Below are positions 37,582-47,224 of a DNA stretch of 64,000 nucleotides, piece by piece. The notes under the pieces are model-generated. The model had not been told where the DNA came from. It saw nothing but the letters and a program-made list of their open reading frames with translations, and did not search any database. The position numbers and the translations under genes were made by a program. The stretch's first letter is position 1. Every line of letters begins with the position of its first letter. This stretch comes from Stieleria neptunia. Lineage in GTDB: Bacteria > Planctomycetota > Planctomycetia > Pirellulales > Pirellulaceae. The stretch lies in the NCBI RefSeq assembly GCF_007754155.1, contig NZ_CP037423.1:8924938-8988937 (forward strand), read 5' to 3'.

Positions 37582-40389
37582 TCAATGCTCCGAGAAAACG
37601 TCCCCCGAACCCTCGATCAACAACACGTGGCGATTGATCGGCACGTCGTCAAACGTTTCCCGATCACCGTTGGGCCATCGAACCGTCAACTGCTCGATGG
37701 CCCGATGATCGGCGATCCCGAAGTGCAATTGCGGCGCGTTGGAGCACATGTATCCATCACCGCCGGTCATCCACGACGAAAACGTCTCGCCCTGGCATTG
37801 AATCTCGACGATCGCCCCCACGGCATCGCGCTCGCTCGTTCGTCCGACCAACTGCACTTGCAACCAGTTCCCCGCGTTTGACTGGTTCAACAACAGCGCG
37901 ACCGGTGCATCCAGGTGATTGGCCACCATGTCCACACGTCCGTCTCGATCCAGGTCACCCTGGGCCAACGTGCGCCCGAGTCGCTTGACGGCGAAATAAG
38001 ACGCGTCATCGCTGACCTGTTCCGGCTCAAAGCGTTTCGGCGATCCGCGAAACAACTGCGGCTGCATTCGAAACGGAATGCCCTGCTGGCGATAGTCGTA
38101 CAAATGACCGTTCAGCACCGCGAGATCCAACCAACCATCGTTGTCCAGATCCGCGGCCTGGCAACCAAACCCCAACACGCTGCGGCTGGGGACGTCCAAA
38201 CCGCGTCGCATCGCATCATCGACAAACGCGCCCGAGCGACTTTGCAAAAATAGATTCACGGGTTCCTTGTAAAAATTCGTGATCGCAAGATCCAATCGCC
38301 CCGCGCGATCAAAGTCGCCCGAGGCGATTCCCATACAGGCCGCCGCCACCCCCGTCGCACCGACGGCCAAGCCGCTGATTCCCGCCATTTCGACCAACGG
38401 CGCACTCGTCGACAGGCCCCCGCGCCAATACTGATTCAAGTCGCCATCGTTGCCGACGAAGACCTCGTTTCCCGGCCGGCCGTCAAAGTCCGCGATGACC
38501 AGACCGAAACCGTAGCTGGGCCGAACCGCATCACCGACCAGCGAAGCCATCTGTCGGAACCGTCCCCGCGCGTCCGCCTTCCAAAATCGATCCGCCGCCG
38601 GACGAAAACTTTGTGGCACGCACGCGATGAGTTCCCCCTTGCACTTTCGCATGAACACCGCGGGGTCATCGACATAGTTCACCTCCACCAGATCGGGAAT
38701 TTGGTCCCCGTCCAGATCGCCGACGCCGATGACGGACGTCCATTTTGATTCCGCCGGCAAATGCGTCGACGTGACATCGCGGAATGTTCCATCGCCCTGG
38801 TTGATCAACACTTGATTGCGACCGATGTTGGCAACCAACAGATCGACAAACCCGTCTTGATTGACATCGGCCGCGCACACGCCTTGGCCATAACCGCGTC
38901 CATCACATCGGGCACTGCCGTCCACACGCATGAACGAAACCGACTCCGTTTGCCGGTACAACTCGTTGGGCAGTGAATCATTGGCGATGTTCGGGTCACC
39001 ACCGGACTGGATGACATAGACATCGAGTTTGCCGTCACGATCGAAATCCAACAGCGCCAACCCTCCGCCGTTGGCCTGGTGCAGATAGAAATCGACTTCT
39101 TGCACGTTGTAGTCGCTGACGAATGACGTGCGGATGCCGGAGGCGTGGGCAACATCGCGAAACAACAGCGGGCTCTTGCCGGTCTGCACCGATTCCGACG
39201 CGTTCCCCTTGATCGCCAACAACGGCTGGGGCAACGGGTAGCCGCCGGGGTCAAACCCCAACAATTTCTTTGTCCGCGCCCGCACGATTTGTTCCTCGGT
39301 CGATGCGCGTTCCCATTGCCGAACCGCCTCGGCGCGCTGCCGCAGCTTGTCCAACTGCGCCGCCCCGCCGGCTCCACGCTCGGTCGCGATTTTGTACCAT
39401 CCCAGCGCCTCCCACGGACGCACCAGGGACTCCAGGACCGCACCGATTTCGAACGCATCACTGGCATCGGCCTGGGCGGCTTTGCGAAACACCGCGTCCA
39501 GTTTTGCCAACGAGGCTTGCACGGCGGCGGCGCGTTCGTCCTGTCCGCTGCGTGACAACGCGGCGATCATCAAACGCAACGCGCGGCGGTCGCTGGGATC
39601 AATTTCAACCGCCTTGGCCAGCGCCGCAATACTTTGCCGATCTTGGTCGATCCCCTGCAGCCACATTCCCACGGCGACCCAATAATCCGACTGGGCCTCA
39701 ATCCCATCGGGCACTTCTTCCAGCCATCGCACGAACGCCGCGTCGCGATTCGCTTCGACGAGCACGCGTCCGTAAAACGCTTCCACACTCGTGTGGCCGG
39801 GGATCTCTCGGCGGAGCGTCTCCAGGATCGTCAACGCTTCGTCGATCTCTTTGTCGGCGATGTACGTTTGACGCGCCTGCCCCAAAGCGAAAAGCCCGCG
39901 GTGGGAGGGATCGATCCATTGGTCGAACCCGACGATTCGAAACGGCGCCGAAACGTCGATCAGGCTCAGCACTTCGCGGGCGTCGGCCACGCCCATTTTC
40001 AACAAGGTTTGCACCTGGGCCGCGGCTTCTTGGCGGCGGCCTTGCGAGCACAACAGCTGGGCCAAAAAACGATAACCGTCCGGCGCCTCGGGAAATCGCT
40101 CGACCATCTGACGACCGATCCGTTCCGCCAAGCCCCAATCGCCCGCTTGCAAGGCGACTTGAATCTGGCCGTGCAGTTCCTGCAAGCTCGGCGACGTTTC
40201 AATCCCGGCGGCATGCGGATTGGAATCCTGATCGGCAGCCACAGGGAGTCGCTCGCGCTTGGGCGTCGCGGCCGACGGTTGTGGCGGAACCGACGGACGG
40301 TTTTCGGCGTCGCAGCCGATCGTGGCCAATCCGACCAAGCCGACCACTAAGATTCGCGACGCACCAATCGTACTGCTTCTCCACGCCAT
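37582..40389 (-). CDS. Lipoprotein with TPR, VCBS/FG-GAP and UnbV (CRTAC1-like) domains
   Basis: 935 residues. Lipoprotein-like signal, MAWRSSTIGASRILVVGLVGLATIGC. TPR region ~55-340 (GDWGLAERIGRQMVERFPEAPDGYRFLAQ, ALAKAVEIDPSDRRALRLM). VCBS/FG-GAP repeats ~410-810 with calcium-binding Asp clusters: DFDRDGKLDVYV, DVNQDGFVDLLVAN, DLDGDQIPDLVEV, DFDRAGRLDLAITN, DLDNDGWLDLAVLNG and DLDRDGRVDMVANH. The C-terminal ASPIC/UnbV domain is GRTSERDAVGAIVEI...GDGYMCSNAPQLHFG. Cell-surface or periplasmic role likely; the exact function of this widespread planctomycete type is unknown. Its start overlaps the 3' end of the C39-like gene by 43 bases, so both come from one mRNA. Confidence 0.9.
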   Translation of the reverse strand: MAWRSSTIGASRILVVGLVGLATIGCDAENRPSVPPQPSAATPKRERLPVAADQDSNPHAAGIETSPSLQELHGQIQVALQAGDWGLAERIGRQMVERFPEAPDGYRFLAQLLCSQGRRQEAAAQVQTLLKMGVADAREVLSLIDVSAPFRIVGFDQWIDPSHRGLFALGQARQTYIADKEIDEALTILETLRREIPGHTSVEAFYGRVLVEANRDAAFVRWLEEVPDGIEAQSDYWVAVGMWLQGIDQDRQSIAALAKAVEIDPSDRRALRLMIAALSRSGQDERAAAVQASLAKLDAVFRKAAQADASDAFEIGAVLESLVRPWEALGWYKIATERGAGGAAQLDKLRQRAEAVRQWERASTEEQIVRARTKKLLGFDPGGYPLPQPLLAIKGNASESVQTGKSPLLFRDVAHASGIRTSFVSDYNVQEVDFYLHQANGGGLALLDFDRDGKLDVYVIQSGGDPNIANDSLPNELYRQTESVSFMRVDGSARCDGRGYGQGVCAADVNQDGFVDLLVANIGRNQVLINQGDGTFRDVTSTHLPAESKWTSVIGVGDLDGDQIPDLVEVNYVDDPAVFMRKCKGELIACVPQSFRPAADRFWKADARGRFRQMASLVGDAVRPSYGFGLVIADFDGRPGNEVFVGNDGDLNQYWRGGLSTSAPLVEMAGISGLAVGATGVAAACMGIASGDFDRAGRLDLAITNFYKEPVNLFLQSRSGAFVDDAMRRGLDVPSRSVLGFGCQAADLDNDGWLDLAVLNGHLYDYRQQGIPFRMQPQLFRGSPKRFEPEQVSDDASYFAVKRLGRTLAQGDLDRDGRVDMVANHLDAPVALLLNQSNAGNWLQVQLVGRTSERDAVGAIVEIQCQGETFSSWMTGGDGYMCSNAPQLHFGIADHRAIEQLTVRWPNGDRETFDDVPINRHVLLIEGSGDVFSEH

Positions 40390-41240
40390 AAAATTTCAAG
40401 ATCCTGTTTCGCCCACCGCTCACGTCCAATCGACGGATCACCGACTTCGACTCCGCCATCCTCAGCCGGTCCGTACAAGACGACACTGTGTCGAAATCCT
40501 CGCGGCCAACCGTAGTCCTTAATGTAGCGTGATTCGATTTCTGGTGATGCGACCGTTCCGAAACGGGGAAACCCGACCAGGATCAAGCAGGGGAACAGAT
40601 CGTCGCGCTGCTCACGGCTGAGCAGATCCTCCAGGGTGACGTCCATCACTTCGGGCTCCAGGTCCGTCTTTGCCGTCGCTAGGCGAAGCCCCCGCCACAG
40701 ACCCAGCGAGGTGGTTCCGAGCGCGTCGGTCAAACACCACCGCACCAATTGGTGTTCTTCGGCGTCGATCCCATTGGCCTTCAACAGCGTTGCCGCCGCC
40801 GCGGGGCTGCACGTCACGCTGCCCGACTGCTGGCACACGTCGTGCCCCAGCCAAACCGTGTTCCTGCTGTGCCGCACCGGACGAATCACCGGCTGCACGA
40901 TCGGCTGCAACAGCATCGCCGTGGCGAATACCCCCAGCACCAACGACAACCCGCCGCGCCGCCAGAGCGGACGGTTGGGGATCGCCAGCGCCGCCGCGGA
41001 CGCCACGCACAAAAAGATCGGCGCAAAATTGGTCCACACGATCGCGGCAGTCAACGGAACGAAACGCGCCCACGTCAACATGCCATTGAGAAAGTAAACG
41101 TAGCCGGCCGCCGAAAACACCGAAACGCACAACACCACGCTGGACAGTCGAGACTGGCGTTTCATCCGTGACGCAACAAACCATCCGATCACCAGACACA
41201 GACAGATCATGACCGAAGTCGCGACGACGAGATCCAGCAT
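40347..41240 (-). CDS. Membrane protein with C39-like peptidase domain
   Basis: 297 residues. Four hydrophobic segments at ~1-110 (MLDLVVATSVMICLCLVIGW, VVLCVSVFSAAGYVYFLNG, FAPIFLCVASAAALA, GLSLVLGVFATAMLLQ) precede a papain-like C39 fold: QQSGSVTCSPAAAATLL carries the nucleophile Cys in the place of the family's Q...DCGPAAL, and later HSVVLYGP (His) and VEVGDPSIG (Asp) complete a possible triad. C39 peptidases trim leader peptides, usually inside ABC exporters; this one stands alone. ATG 41240 has GGAGG upstream. The 3' end overlaps the TPR/VCBS lipoprotein gene by 43 bases, which suggests the two act together (inference). Confidence 0.75.
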   Translation of the reverse strand: MLDLVVATSVMICLCLVIGWFVASRMKRQSRLSSVVLCVSVFSAAGYVYFLNGMLTWARFVPLTAAIVWTNFAPIFLCVASAAALAIPNRPLWRRGGLSLVLGVFATAMLLQPIVQPVIRPVRHSRNTVWLGHDVCQQSGSVTCSPAAAATLLKANGIDAEEHQLVRWCLTDALGTTSLGLWRGLRLATAKTDLEPEVMDVTLEDLLSREQRDDLFPCLILVGFPRFGTVASPEIESRYIKDYGWPRGFRHSVVLYGPAEDGGVEVGDPSIGRERWAKQDLEILWRGEAVRLVRRES

Positions 41241-41369
41241 GGACACCCTCCGGAAGAAAAGACATGCGGAGACCAACGAGGAGGCCGTTTAGTGTAACAT
41301 CCCCTGGATCCCGAAGGCCATGAAAATTCCGCCGCATCTTCCGCCGCTTCCGAGTCGTGCAGTCTTGAG

Positions 41370-41424
41370 AGTCACCCTCCTGGCAGGAGGGTCGAGCGAA
41401 GCGAGGGGAGGTCGATTCGTAAAT
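41370..41424. repeat. Dispersed CACCCTCC repeat copy
   Basis: GAGTCACCCTCCTGGCAGGA followed by GGGTCGAGCGAAGCGAGGGG. A hairpin CCCTCC-TGGCA-GGAGGG is its core. Same family at ~24609, 52928-53009, 53260-53335, 55834-55893 and 59216-59345. Confidence 0.8.
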
Positions 41425-41518
41425 TGCCAGTCCAACGTTGGTGTTCCTTTTCTAGCCCGCTTCGCCACAATAGCACCTCCCCCCCGGCCCTTCCCTCTCA
41501 CGTCTTCACTCGCCGTCC

Positions 41519-43636
41519 ATGCCGCTGCTTCGCGATCTGATGCCGCTGTTTGCCATCCAGTTGGCACTGCTGATCGCAACGCTCGCCCTCGGCCCAGGCA
41601 ATTTGGCCGATGTCCGTGTTCAGCTGACCTGGACGGGATTCGTGGCGCTGGGCTGGCTGATCGCGCCCTCCTGGGTCGGCAACCACGGCGCGCTGATGCG
41701 GCGTTATTTGGCCGCGATGATCTCCGCCATCACGCTGCACGGATTGCTAGCTTTCACCGCGTCCCTGTGCGGATTCGGCATGAACACGTACTTGGCGATC
41801 TGGACGGCGGGACTGCTGACCGCAGGGATCTGGCGTCACGATCGCCTCCGCGGTCCAGCCCCGGTCGGTCCAGCCCCGGTCGGTCCAGCCCTGGGCGGTC
41901 CTGTGGTGGGCGGTCCCCGCTGGCCGGTCGGACACACGCTGGTGATCATCACCTTGATCGTGTTCTCGGTCTGCGTCTACCGCACACCCCGATCCAACGA
42001 CATCCATCAGTTTCTGCTGCAGCAGCAAGACATGCTCCGGCACGCATCGCTGCGTGTTTCGTCGATCGGCATGGCGGCGATGGAAGTCGACCAGCCGATG
42101 CCCCGCTGGATGGCACACTACTGGCATTCGCTGCCCGCCATGATCGCCCACACCAGCGGCATCGCGGTCGATCAAGTCTTGCTTCGCTATGCAACCATCC
42201 CGGTCGCGTTCTCGGTGCTGCTGTGCCTGGTGGAGGCCCTGCGATCACTGGCAGGCCGGCGTGCTTCCTATCCGCTGGTGTTGCTCGCGATGCTGGGACC
42301 GGTGTTGCTCTGGTATCGAAACTTCAACGCGTTCAACTATTCGTTTCGCATCACCAATAATCTCTTGCTGGACAAAGACTTTGCGTTGTTCTTTCTGATC
42401 CCCGCGACCCTTTGGCTTGCGCGAGGTTGGATCCATGGCAAGTCTCGCTATTGGATTCCGCTGCTCGGCTTGCTGCCCGCCCTGGTGCGTTTCCATCCGC
42501 TGACGGCGATCTATCTGCTACTGCTCACCGCACCGTTTAGCATCCTCGTCACCCCCGTTGATCGGCCGGGCATTCGCCGCGTCGCCACGTTGGCCGTGGC
42601 GACGTTGTTGTTGTGCCTTGGCGTTGTTCTGATCGGTGACGCGCAAAGCAACCACGAACAGATTCGCCAAATCATTCAAATCGATTACGAAGCATCGCTG
42701 GACCGAAGGCCGATTCATTATTGGGTCGGTTTCTACAACACGATTCCCGGGACGCCGCTTCCGTGCGACACGACCGAGTGGGTGGGCGGGCGATTTCATT
42801 TGAAGCACTCGTTGATCACCGGGTGCGGGCTGCTGGCGATGATGCATCTCGGCGTGTTGGTGCTCGGCGTGTTGGGATGGATCGGCAAAGGCAACGGTCG
42901 CACACGACGCCTGTTCGGTTCCGGCCTGATCGCGGTCGGCATGCTGTGGGGCATGTGGCTGGTCTCGGGCAGCTTCCTGACGCGGTTTCCACATTATGCC
43001 GCCGGCTATGAGCGACTGCATTGGTTTGCCTACCCGATCGCGCTCGCCGTGGTCGCGTCGGCCATGGCCAGCTGCATCCCGCGGCGTGTCCGACGCGTGG
43101 TCGGCATGGCATCACTGGTTTTCGTCGTCGTCTCGGCGCTGGCGTTCCGCTTTGAAACCGCGACACCACTAAAGCGCCTACGGGGATTGAACAGCTTGCT
43201 CGATGTCGAGATCGCCGGCGTGAGCAGGCGTCGGGCGGACTGGCAGGCGATCCCTTGGACCCGCTCGCTGGCCGATTTGCGTCCCCATTATCTGCAACCG
43301 TCCGACCGCGCCCTGCTGTTGTCTCAGGAATCCACCCAGCACTACTGGTTGATTCGCCAAGGCGTTTTCTGGTCGGACCCCTACGTCGAAGCGTTCGCCT
43401 GGTTTCATCGCGGTGACGATTTCAGGACCGATCGCCGATACTTTTACGATCTGCTCGACCGCCAAAGCGTCTCCGGGCTGGCTGAGTGGATCGCCAAGAA
43501 AGACATCACCTTGATCATCGACCTGCGTGAGGGCGGTGATCGATTCCTCGACCAGTTATCCAAACAACACGACCTGCCGATGCGACGCATCGAGCCGGGG
43601 GTCTGGCGGATTGACCCTGCGCCCCATGCGACTTAG
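41519..43636 (+). CDS. Polytopic membrane protein, glycosyltransferase-like topology
   Basis: 705 residues with about 12-13 hydrophobic segments and a soluble C-terminal region (~570-705). The order resembles family GT-C-like transferases or uncharacterised planctomycete membrane proteins: a large loop after TM4 with HQFLLQQQDMLRHASLRV and PMPRWMAHYWHSLPAMI, then AFNYSFRITNNLLLDKDFALFFLIPA. No diagnostic catalytic motif is certain. The N-terminal half contains a PAPVGPAPVGPALGGPVVGGP repeat. Its stop TAG is supplied by the first unit of an 8-bp tandem repeat, so the C-terminus ends exactly where the microrepeat begins. Confidence 0.75.
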   Translation: MPLLRDLMPLFAIQLALLIATLALGPGNLADVRVQLTWTGFVALGWLIAPSWVGNHGALMRRYLAAMISAITLHGLLAFTASLCGFGMNTYLAIWTAGLLTAGIWRHDRLRGPAPVGPAPVGPALGGPVVGGPRWPVGHTLVIITLIVFSVCVYRTPRSNDIHQFLLQQQDMLRHASLRVSSIGMAAMEVDQPMPRWMAHYWHSLPAMIAHTSGIAVDQVLLRYATIPVAFSVLLCLVEALRSLAGRRASYPLVLLAMLGPVLLWYRNFNAFNYSFRITNNLLLDKDFALFFLIPATLWLARGWIHGKSRYWIPLLGLLPALVRFHPLTAIYLLLLTAPFSILVTPVDRPGIRRVATLAVATLLLCLGVVLIGDAQSNHEQIRQIIQIDYEASLDRRPIHYWVGFYNTIPGTPLPCDTTEWVGGRFHLKHSLITGCGLLAMMHLGVLVLGVLGWIGKGNGRTRRLFGSGLIAVGMLWGMWLVSGSFLTRFPHYAAGYERLHWFAYPIALAVVASAMASCIPRRVRRVVGMASLVFVVVSALAFRFETATPLKRLRGLNSLLDVEIAGVSRRRADWQAIPWTRSLADLRPHYLQPSDRALLLSQESTQHYWLIRQGVFWSDPYVEAFAWFHRGDDFRTDRRYFYDLLDRQSVSGLAEWIAKKDITLIIDLREGGDRFLDQLSKQHDLPMRRIEPGVWRIDPAPHAT

Positions 43637-43674
43637 CCACTTAGCCACTTAGCCACTTAGCCACTTAGCCACTT
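43631..43674. repeat. ACTTAGCC octamer tandem repeat
   Basis: Five and a half perfect 8-bp units. The first unit contains the stop codon of the membrane-protein gene. Confidence 0.95.
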
Positions 43675-43701
43675 CCTTTGACGCCAAGCGGGGTGTTTTT
43701 G

Positions 43702-43903
43702 GTAGCGGCAGGGCGCGAGCCCTCCGGTCATTCACGGTGTTTTTGAAACGCAACCGGACGGCTCGCGGGCTGTCGTTTTTGTGAGCCGCGACGCGTAAGC
43801 GGCCGGGCACTGCGACGCTGCCCGAGGCCTTACGGCCAGCGGCTCACCATTGACTCAGCAGAAACCGACTCAATCGACAGCCCGCTCGCGCCGTTCCGCT
43901 AAC
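43702..43903. repeat. Long hairpin (GTTAGCGG family) interrupted by MITE
   Basis: The left arm (GGTAGCGGCAGGGCGCGAGC..) and right arm (..GCGCCGTTCCGCTAAC) match the uninterrupted copy at 19919-19998, but 117 bp plus a repeated GCTCGC lie in the right arm. Confidence 0.85.
43767..43883. mobile_element. MITE-like element, copy 2
   Basis: 117 bp with ends GGGCTGTCG/CGACAGCCC and GCTCGC on both sides (43761-43766, 43884-43889). Differs from copy 1 by only a few bases, while the host hairpins of the two copies differ in their own arm sequences (ACGG..CCGTTCC versus AGGG..CCCTGCC), pointing to separate insertions at one preferred site. Confidence 0.78.
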
Positions 43904-43975
43904 ACCTTTACAGCCAAAGCAAGTGACATTGATCGCCACCTTGTCATCGGCCGCCCCCGGCGCTACCAATAGTGC

Positions 43976-45922
43976 ATGCCTACACTGCCCAGCCGCCACC
44001 GATTTGACGACTATCGCCAGACCGTTCGCCAGCGAAATACCGAGAAAGTTCGCCCCACAGGCCATCATGGTGCCGCCCGCAGCGCCATCAAGTTGGGCAC
44101 GCGTGAGCGCGGTTTCTGGGAACTGATCCGCGAATTTTGGAAACTGATCGGGCCGCACCGCGGACAAATCGTCGTCGCCCTGTTTTTCCTCAGCATCGCG
44201 ATCGGGTTGCGGCTGGTCCCGCCGGTGGGAACCAAACTGGCGATCGATTGTGTGCTGACCGATCCGCCCAAACCGTTGCCGTCCTGGCTCGCCGAATTCG
44301 ATTGGCCGACCGACCAGATGCAGCGGCTGCTGTGGATCGCCGCCGCGGTCGTCGTGATGACGATTCTGGCGACGATCGTCCATCTGTTCAGCCGTTGGAC
44401 CGCCACCAAAGCGGTCAATCAAGCGCAAATCACGATCCGCCGCAAAGTCTTCGACCACGCGATCCGGCTGCCCCTGGGACGCGTCTATGACTTGAAATCC
44501 GGCGGTGTCGCCAGCCTGATCCGCGAGGACGCCGGGGGCGTTGCCGATCTGATTTTTTCGATGCTGTACAACCCCTGGCGGGCGATCATCCAGTTCGTCG
44601 GCAGCCTGATCATCCTGGTCTTCGTCGACTGGAAACTGATGGTCGGCGGAATGTTGTTGCTGCCGATCGTCTGGGTCACGCACCGCACCTGGATCAATCG
44701 CATTCGGCCGCTGTACCGCGACATCCGCAAACAACGCCAAAAGATCGACGCCAATGCGACCGAAACGTTTGGCGGAATCCGTGTCGTCCGCACCTTTTCG
44801 CGGTCGCGTCGCGAATCGGCCAAATTCGTTCGCGAAGGCGGCTTTTTGGTGCGTCAACAACTCTTCACCTGGTGGTGGACCCGAATCATCGAAACGATCT
44901 GGGAAGTCATCATCCCGCTCGCCTCGACCGGGCTGCTGCTCTATGGCGGTTACCAAATCATCCATGGCGCCCTGACGCTCGGTGACCTGATGATGTTTCT
45001 CGTCTACCTGACCATGTTGCTCGACCCGCTGGCGACCATCGCCGGCAGCGCCGTCGGATTTCAAAACAACCTCGCCGGTCTGGATCGCATCTTGGACGTG
45101 ATGGAAGTCGACAGCGAACTGCCCACCAATCCGAACGCCGTCCACGTCAGCAAAACGTCGACCGCCGGCAGCATCGCGATCAACGACCTGACCTTTCGCT
45201 ATCCCGGCACCGACACCAACGTGCTGCAAAACATCTCACTGGAAATCGCAGCCGGTGAAACCGTCGCCCTGGTCGGCCGCAGCGGCGCGGGCAAGACGAC
45301 GCTGACGAATCTGATCGCCCGGTTCTACGATCCCGCCGAAGGCAGCATCCGTCTGGACGGCAGAGACCTCCGCGAGATCAACCTGGACGCCTACCGCAGC
45401 TTGTTGGGGATCGTCGAACAAGAGGTGTTCTTGTTCGACGGCACGATCGCCGACAACATCGCCTATGCCCGACGCGATTGCCAGGACGCCGAAATCATCG
45501 CCGCGGCCCGGGCCGCGGCGGCGCACGAATTTATCGAAAAACTTCCCAACGGCTACGACAGCGTGATCGGCGAACGCGGCGTCAAACTCTCCGGCGGGCA
45601 ACGCCAACGCCTGGCGATCGCCCGCGCCATCCTGGCCGACCCCAAGATCCTGATCCTGGACGAAGCGACCAGCAATCTGGACAGCGAAAGTGAGCAAATG
45701 ATCCAACGATCACTCGAAGAACTGTTGCAGAACCGAACCTCGCTGGTGATCGCCCATCGCTTGAGCACGATTCGCAATGCCGACAAGATCGTCGTCCTGG
45801 AAGACGGCCACATCGTCGAAGTCGGCACGCACGAGCAATTGGTCGACGGCGGAGGCCGCTACCGCGACATGGTTCACCTGCAGATGACCGAACCCGCACG
45901 AACGCCCCACCGTCCCGTGTAG
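43976..45922 (+). CDS. ABC transporter, MsbA-like exporter half-transporter
   Basis: 648 residues: N-terminal six-helix ABC exporter domain (~45-350), then nucleotide-binding domain with Walker A VGRSGAGKTT, Q-loop VEQEVFLFDGT, signature LSGGQRQR, Walker B ILILDEATSNLDS and H-loop VIAHRLST. Works as a homodimer in the inner membrane; the sequence class exports lipids, peptides or drugs. ATG 43976 is the first in frame; the ~40 basic residues before the first helix are unusual. Immediately downstream of the MITE-interrupted repeat, which may carry or disturb its promoter. Confidence 0.95.
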   Translation: MPTLPSRHRFDDYRQTVRQRNTEKVRPTGHHGAARSAIKLGTRERGFWELIREFWKLIGPHRGQIVVALFFLSIAIGLRLVPPVGTKLAIDCVLTDPPKPLPSWLAEFDWPTDQMQRLLWIAAAVVVMTILATIVHLFSRWTATKAVNQAQITIRRKVFDHAIRLPLGRVYDLKSGGVASLIREDAGGVADLIFSMLYNPWRAIIQFVGSLIILVFVDWKLMVGGMLLLPIVWVTHRTWINRIRPLYRDIRKQRQKIDANATETFGGIRVVRTFSRSRRESAKFVREGGFLVRQQLFTWWWTRIIETIWEVIIPLASTGLLLYGGYQIIHGALTLGDLMMFLVYLTMLLDPLATIAGSAVGFQNNLAGLDRILDVMEVDSELPTNPNAVHVSKTSTAGSIAINDLTFRYPGTDTNVLQNISLEIAAGETVALVGRSGAGKTTLTNLIARFYDPAEGSIRLDGRDLREINLDAYRSLLGIVEQEVFLFDGTIADNIAYARRDCQDAEIIAAARAAAAHEFIEKLPNGYDSVIGERGVKLSGGQRQRLAIARAILADPKILILDEATSNLDSESEQMIQRSLEELLQNRTSLVIAHRLSTIRNADKIVVLEDGHIVEVGTHEQLVDGGGRYRDMVHLQMTEPARTPHRPV

Positions 45923-46153
45923 CGGTTTCCACCCACGCCCGGTGGTCAAGGCAACCACATCGAAACAATCCGCACGAAACAAATCATCACATCGACGACA
46001 CGGCATCGCCCAGTTTGACAGGGCGCGAAAAACATTCGGCGCTGCATGGCCAAGTTCGTCTCTACAACGGTGCAGCGATCGCCTACGCTACCGGCTTCAC
46101 CTGGACGCGGACCTTCCGAAGGCAGCGGCCAGACCGACCAGCCGGAGACGTTG

Positions 46154-47200
46154 ATGGATGCTTGTTCAGAGCACTGGGTGCATGAGTCGAAAGTCGCCTT
46201 GCGCGACGCCGATGTCGATTTCTTTCGCGTTTCATCATGGATCTACTGGCGAGACTTTTTGTTCAGCATCGCGTTGGCGTACACCGCGGCGGCTGTCTAT
46301 CTGACCGCGGAAGCCTGGTCGGTCTACCAAGTCGTCGCGTTTCCGATCGCTGTGTTTTGGCTGTACCGCGCCGGATCACTGGTTCATGAAGTCGCCCATT
46401 TGGGCGAACATGAAATGCGTGCGTACAAGGTCGCATGGAATCTGATCGCCGGCGTGATGATGCTGGCCCCTTCGCCGTTCTTTTCGGCACACCACCGCGA
46501 TCATCATACGCACCGCCTGTACGGAACGAAGCAAGACCCCGAATACATCGTCAATTGTTTCCGACGCGGCAACTGGACCAGCATGTTCGGCTACGCGCTG
46601 CTGGTATTGGTGTTTCCAATCATCGTGACCGTGCGGTTCATCATCACACCGCTTACGTTCTTGCATCCCAAGCTACGGACGTTTGTATTGACCCGTTGCT
46701 CATCGCTGATGATGAATCCTTACTACGTGCGACGGGTTTCCAAGGCCGATCGGCGCCGCATCACGGCGGTCGAGATACTCACGTGCATCCGCGCCACGTT
46801 GATTCCGGCGCTCGTGTTGTTGGGCATCCATCAATGGACGCGGATTCCGATGCTCTACTCGCTCGGCATCAGCGTCCTGTTGCTCAATCAACTACGCTTG
46901 CTCGCCGATCATCATTTCGAAAGCGACGGAACGAAGATGACGCCGTCGGATCACATGCACGATTCCTGCAATTTCACCGGCCGCGATTTCTTCACGTGGC
47001 TGCTGTATCCGTTTTCGATTCGCTTTCACGCGCTGCATCATCTGTTTCCGTCGCTGCCGTATCACAATTTGCGAGCGGCGGATCAGTACCTGATGCAAAC
47101 CCTGCCAGCCGACTCGCCCTACCGCGATTTGCAACAGTCCAGCTGGTTCGCGGTCGCCCGAAAGACCCTCGCACGAAAGCCGCAACCGTCGCCAATTTGA
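46154..47200 (+). CDS. Fatty acid desaturase family protein
   Basis: 348 residues, membrane-bound di-iron oxygenase. The three His boxes are present: HEVAHLGEH, HHRDHHTHR and HALHHLFP, with membrane segments between (FSIALAYTAAAVYL, GYALLVLVFPIIVTVRFI, LIPALVLLGI). Introduces a double bond or hydroxylates an acyl or carotenoid-type chain; substrate unclear. ATG 46154 follows GGAG and is preferred; an in-frame ATG 46046 would add 36 low-complexity residues with no ribosome-binding site. Confidence 0.88.
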   Translation: MDACSEHWVHESKVALRDADVDFFRVSSWIYWRDFLFSIALAYTAAAVYLTAEAWSVYQVVAFPIAVFWLYRAGSLVHEVAHLGEHEMRAYKVAWNLIAGVMMLAPSPFFSAHHRDHHTHRLYGTKQDPEYIVNCFRRGNWTSMFGYALLVLVFPIIVTVRFIITPLTFLHPKLRTFVLTRCSSLMMNPYYVRRVSKADRRRITAVEILTCIRATLIPALVLLGIHQWTRIPMLYSLGISVLLLNQLRLLADHHFESDGTKMTPSDHMHDSCNFTGRDFFTWLLYPFSIRFHALHHLFPSLPYHNLRAADQYLMQTLPADSPYRDLQQSSWFAVARKTLARKPQPSPI

Positions 47201-47224
47201 CAGTGAACGGCGGGCGTTTCCGCA

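Larger units (their letters stand above)
43637..43975. other. Spacer filled by octamer repeat and interrupted long hairpin
   Basis: 339 bp; octamer repeat, then a complete GTTAGCGG-family hairpin (43702-43903) interrupted by a MITE copy. No gene. Confidence 0.75.

Noticed and set aside
43844..45229. 461-codon frame opposite the ABC exporter
   Set aside because: Antisense shadow; exporter motifs are on the plus strand.
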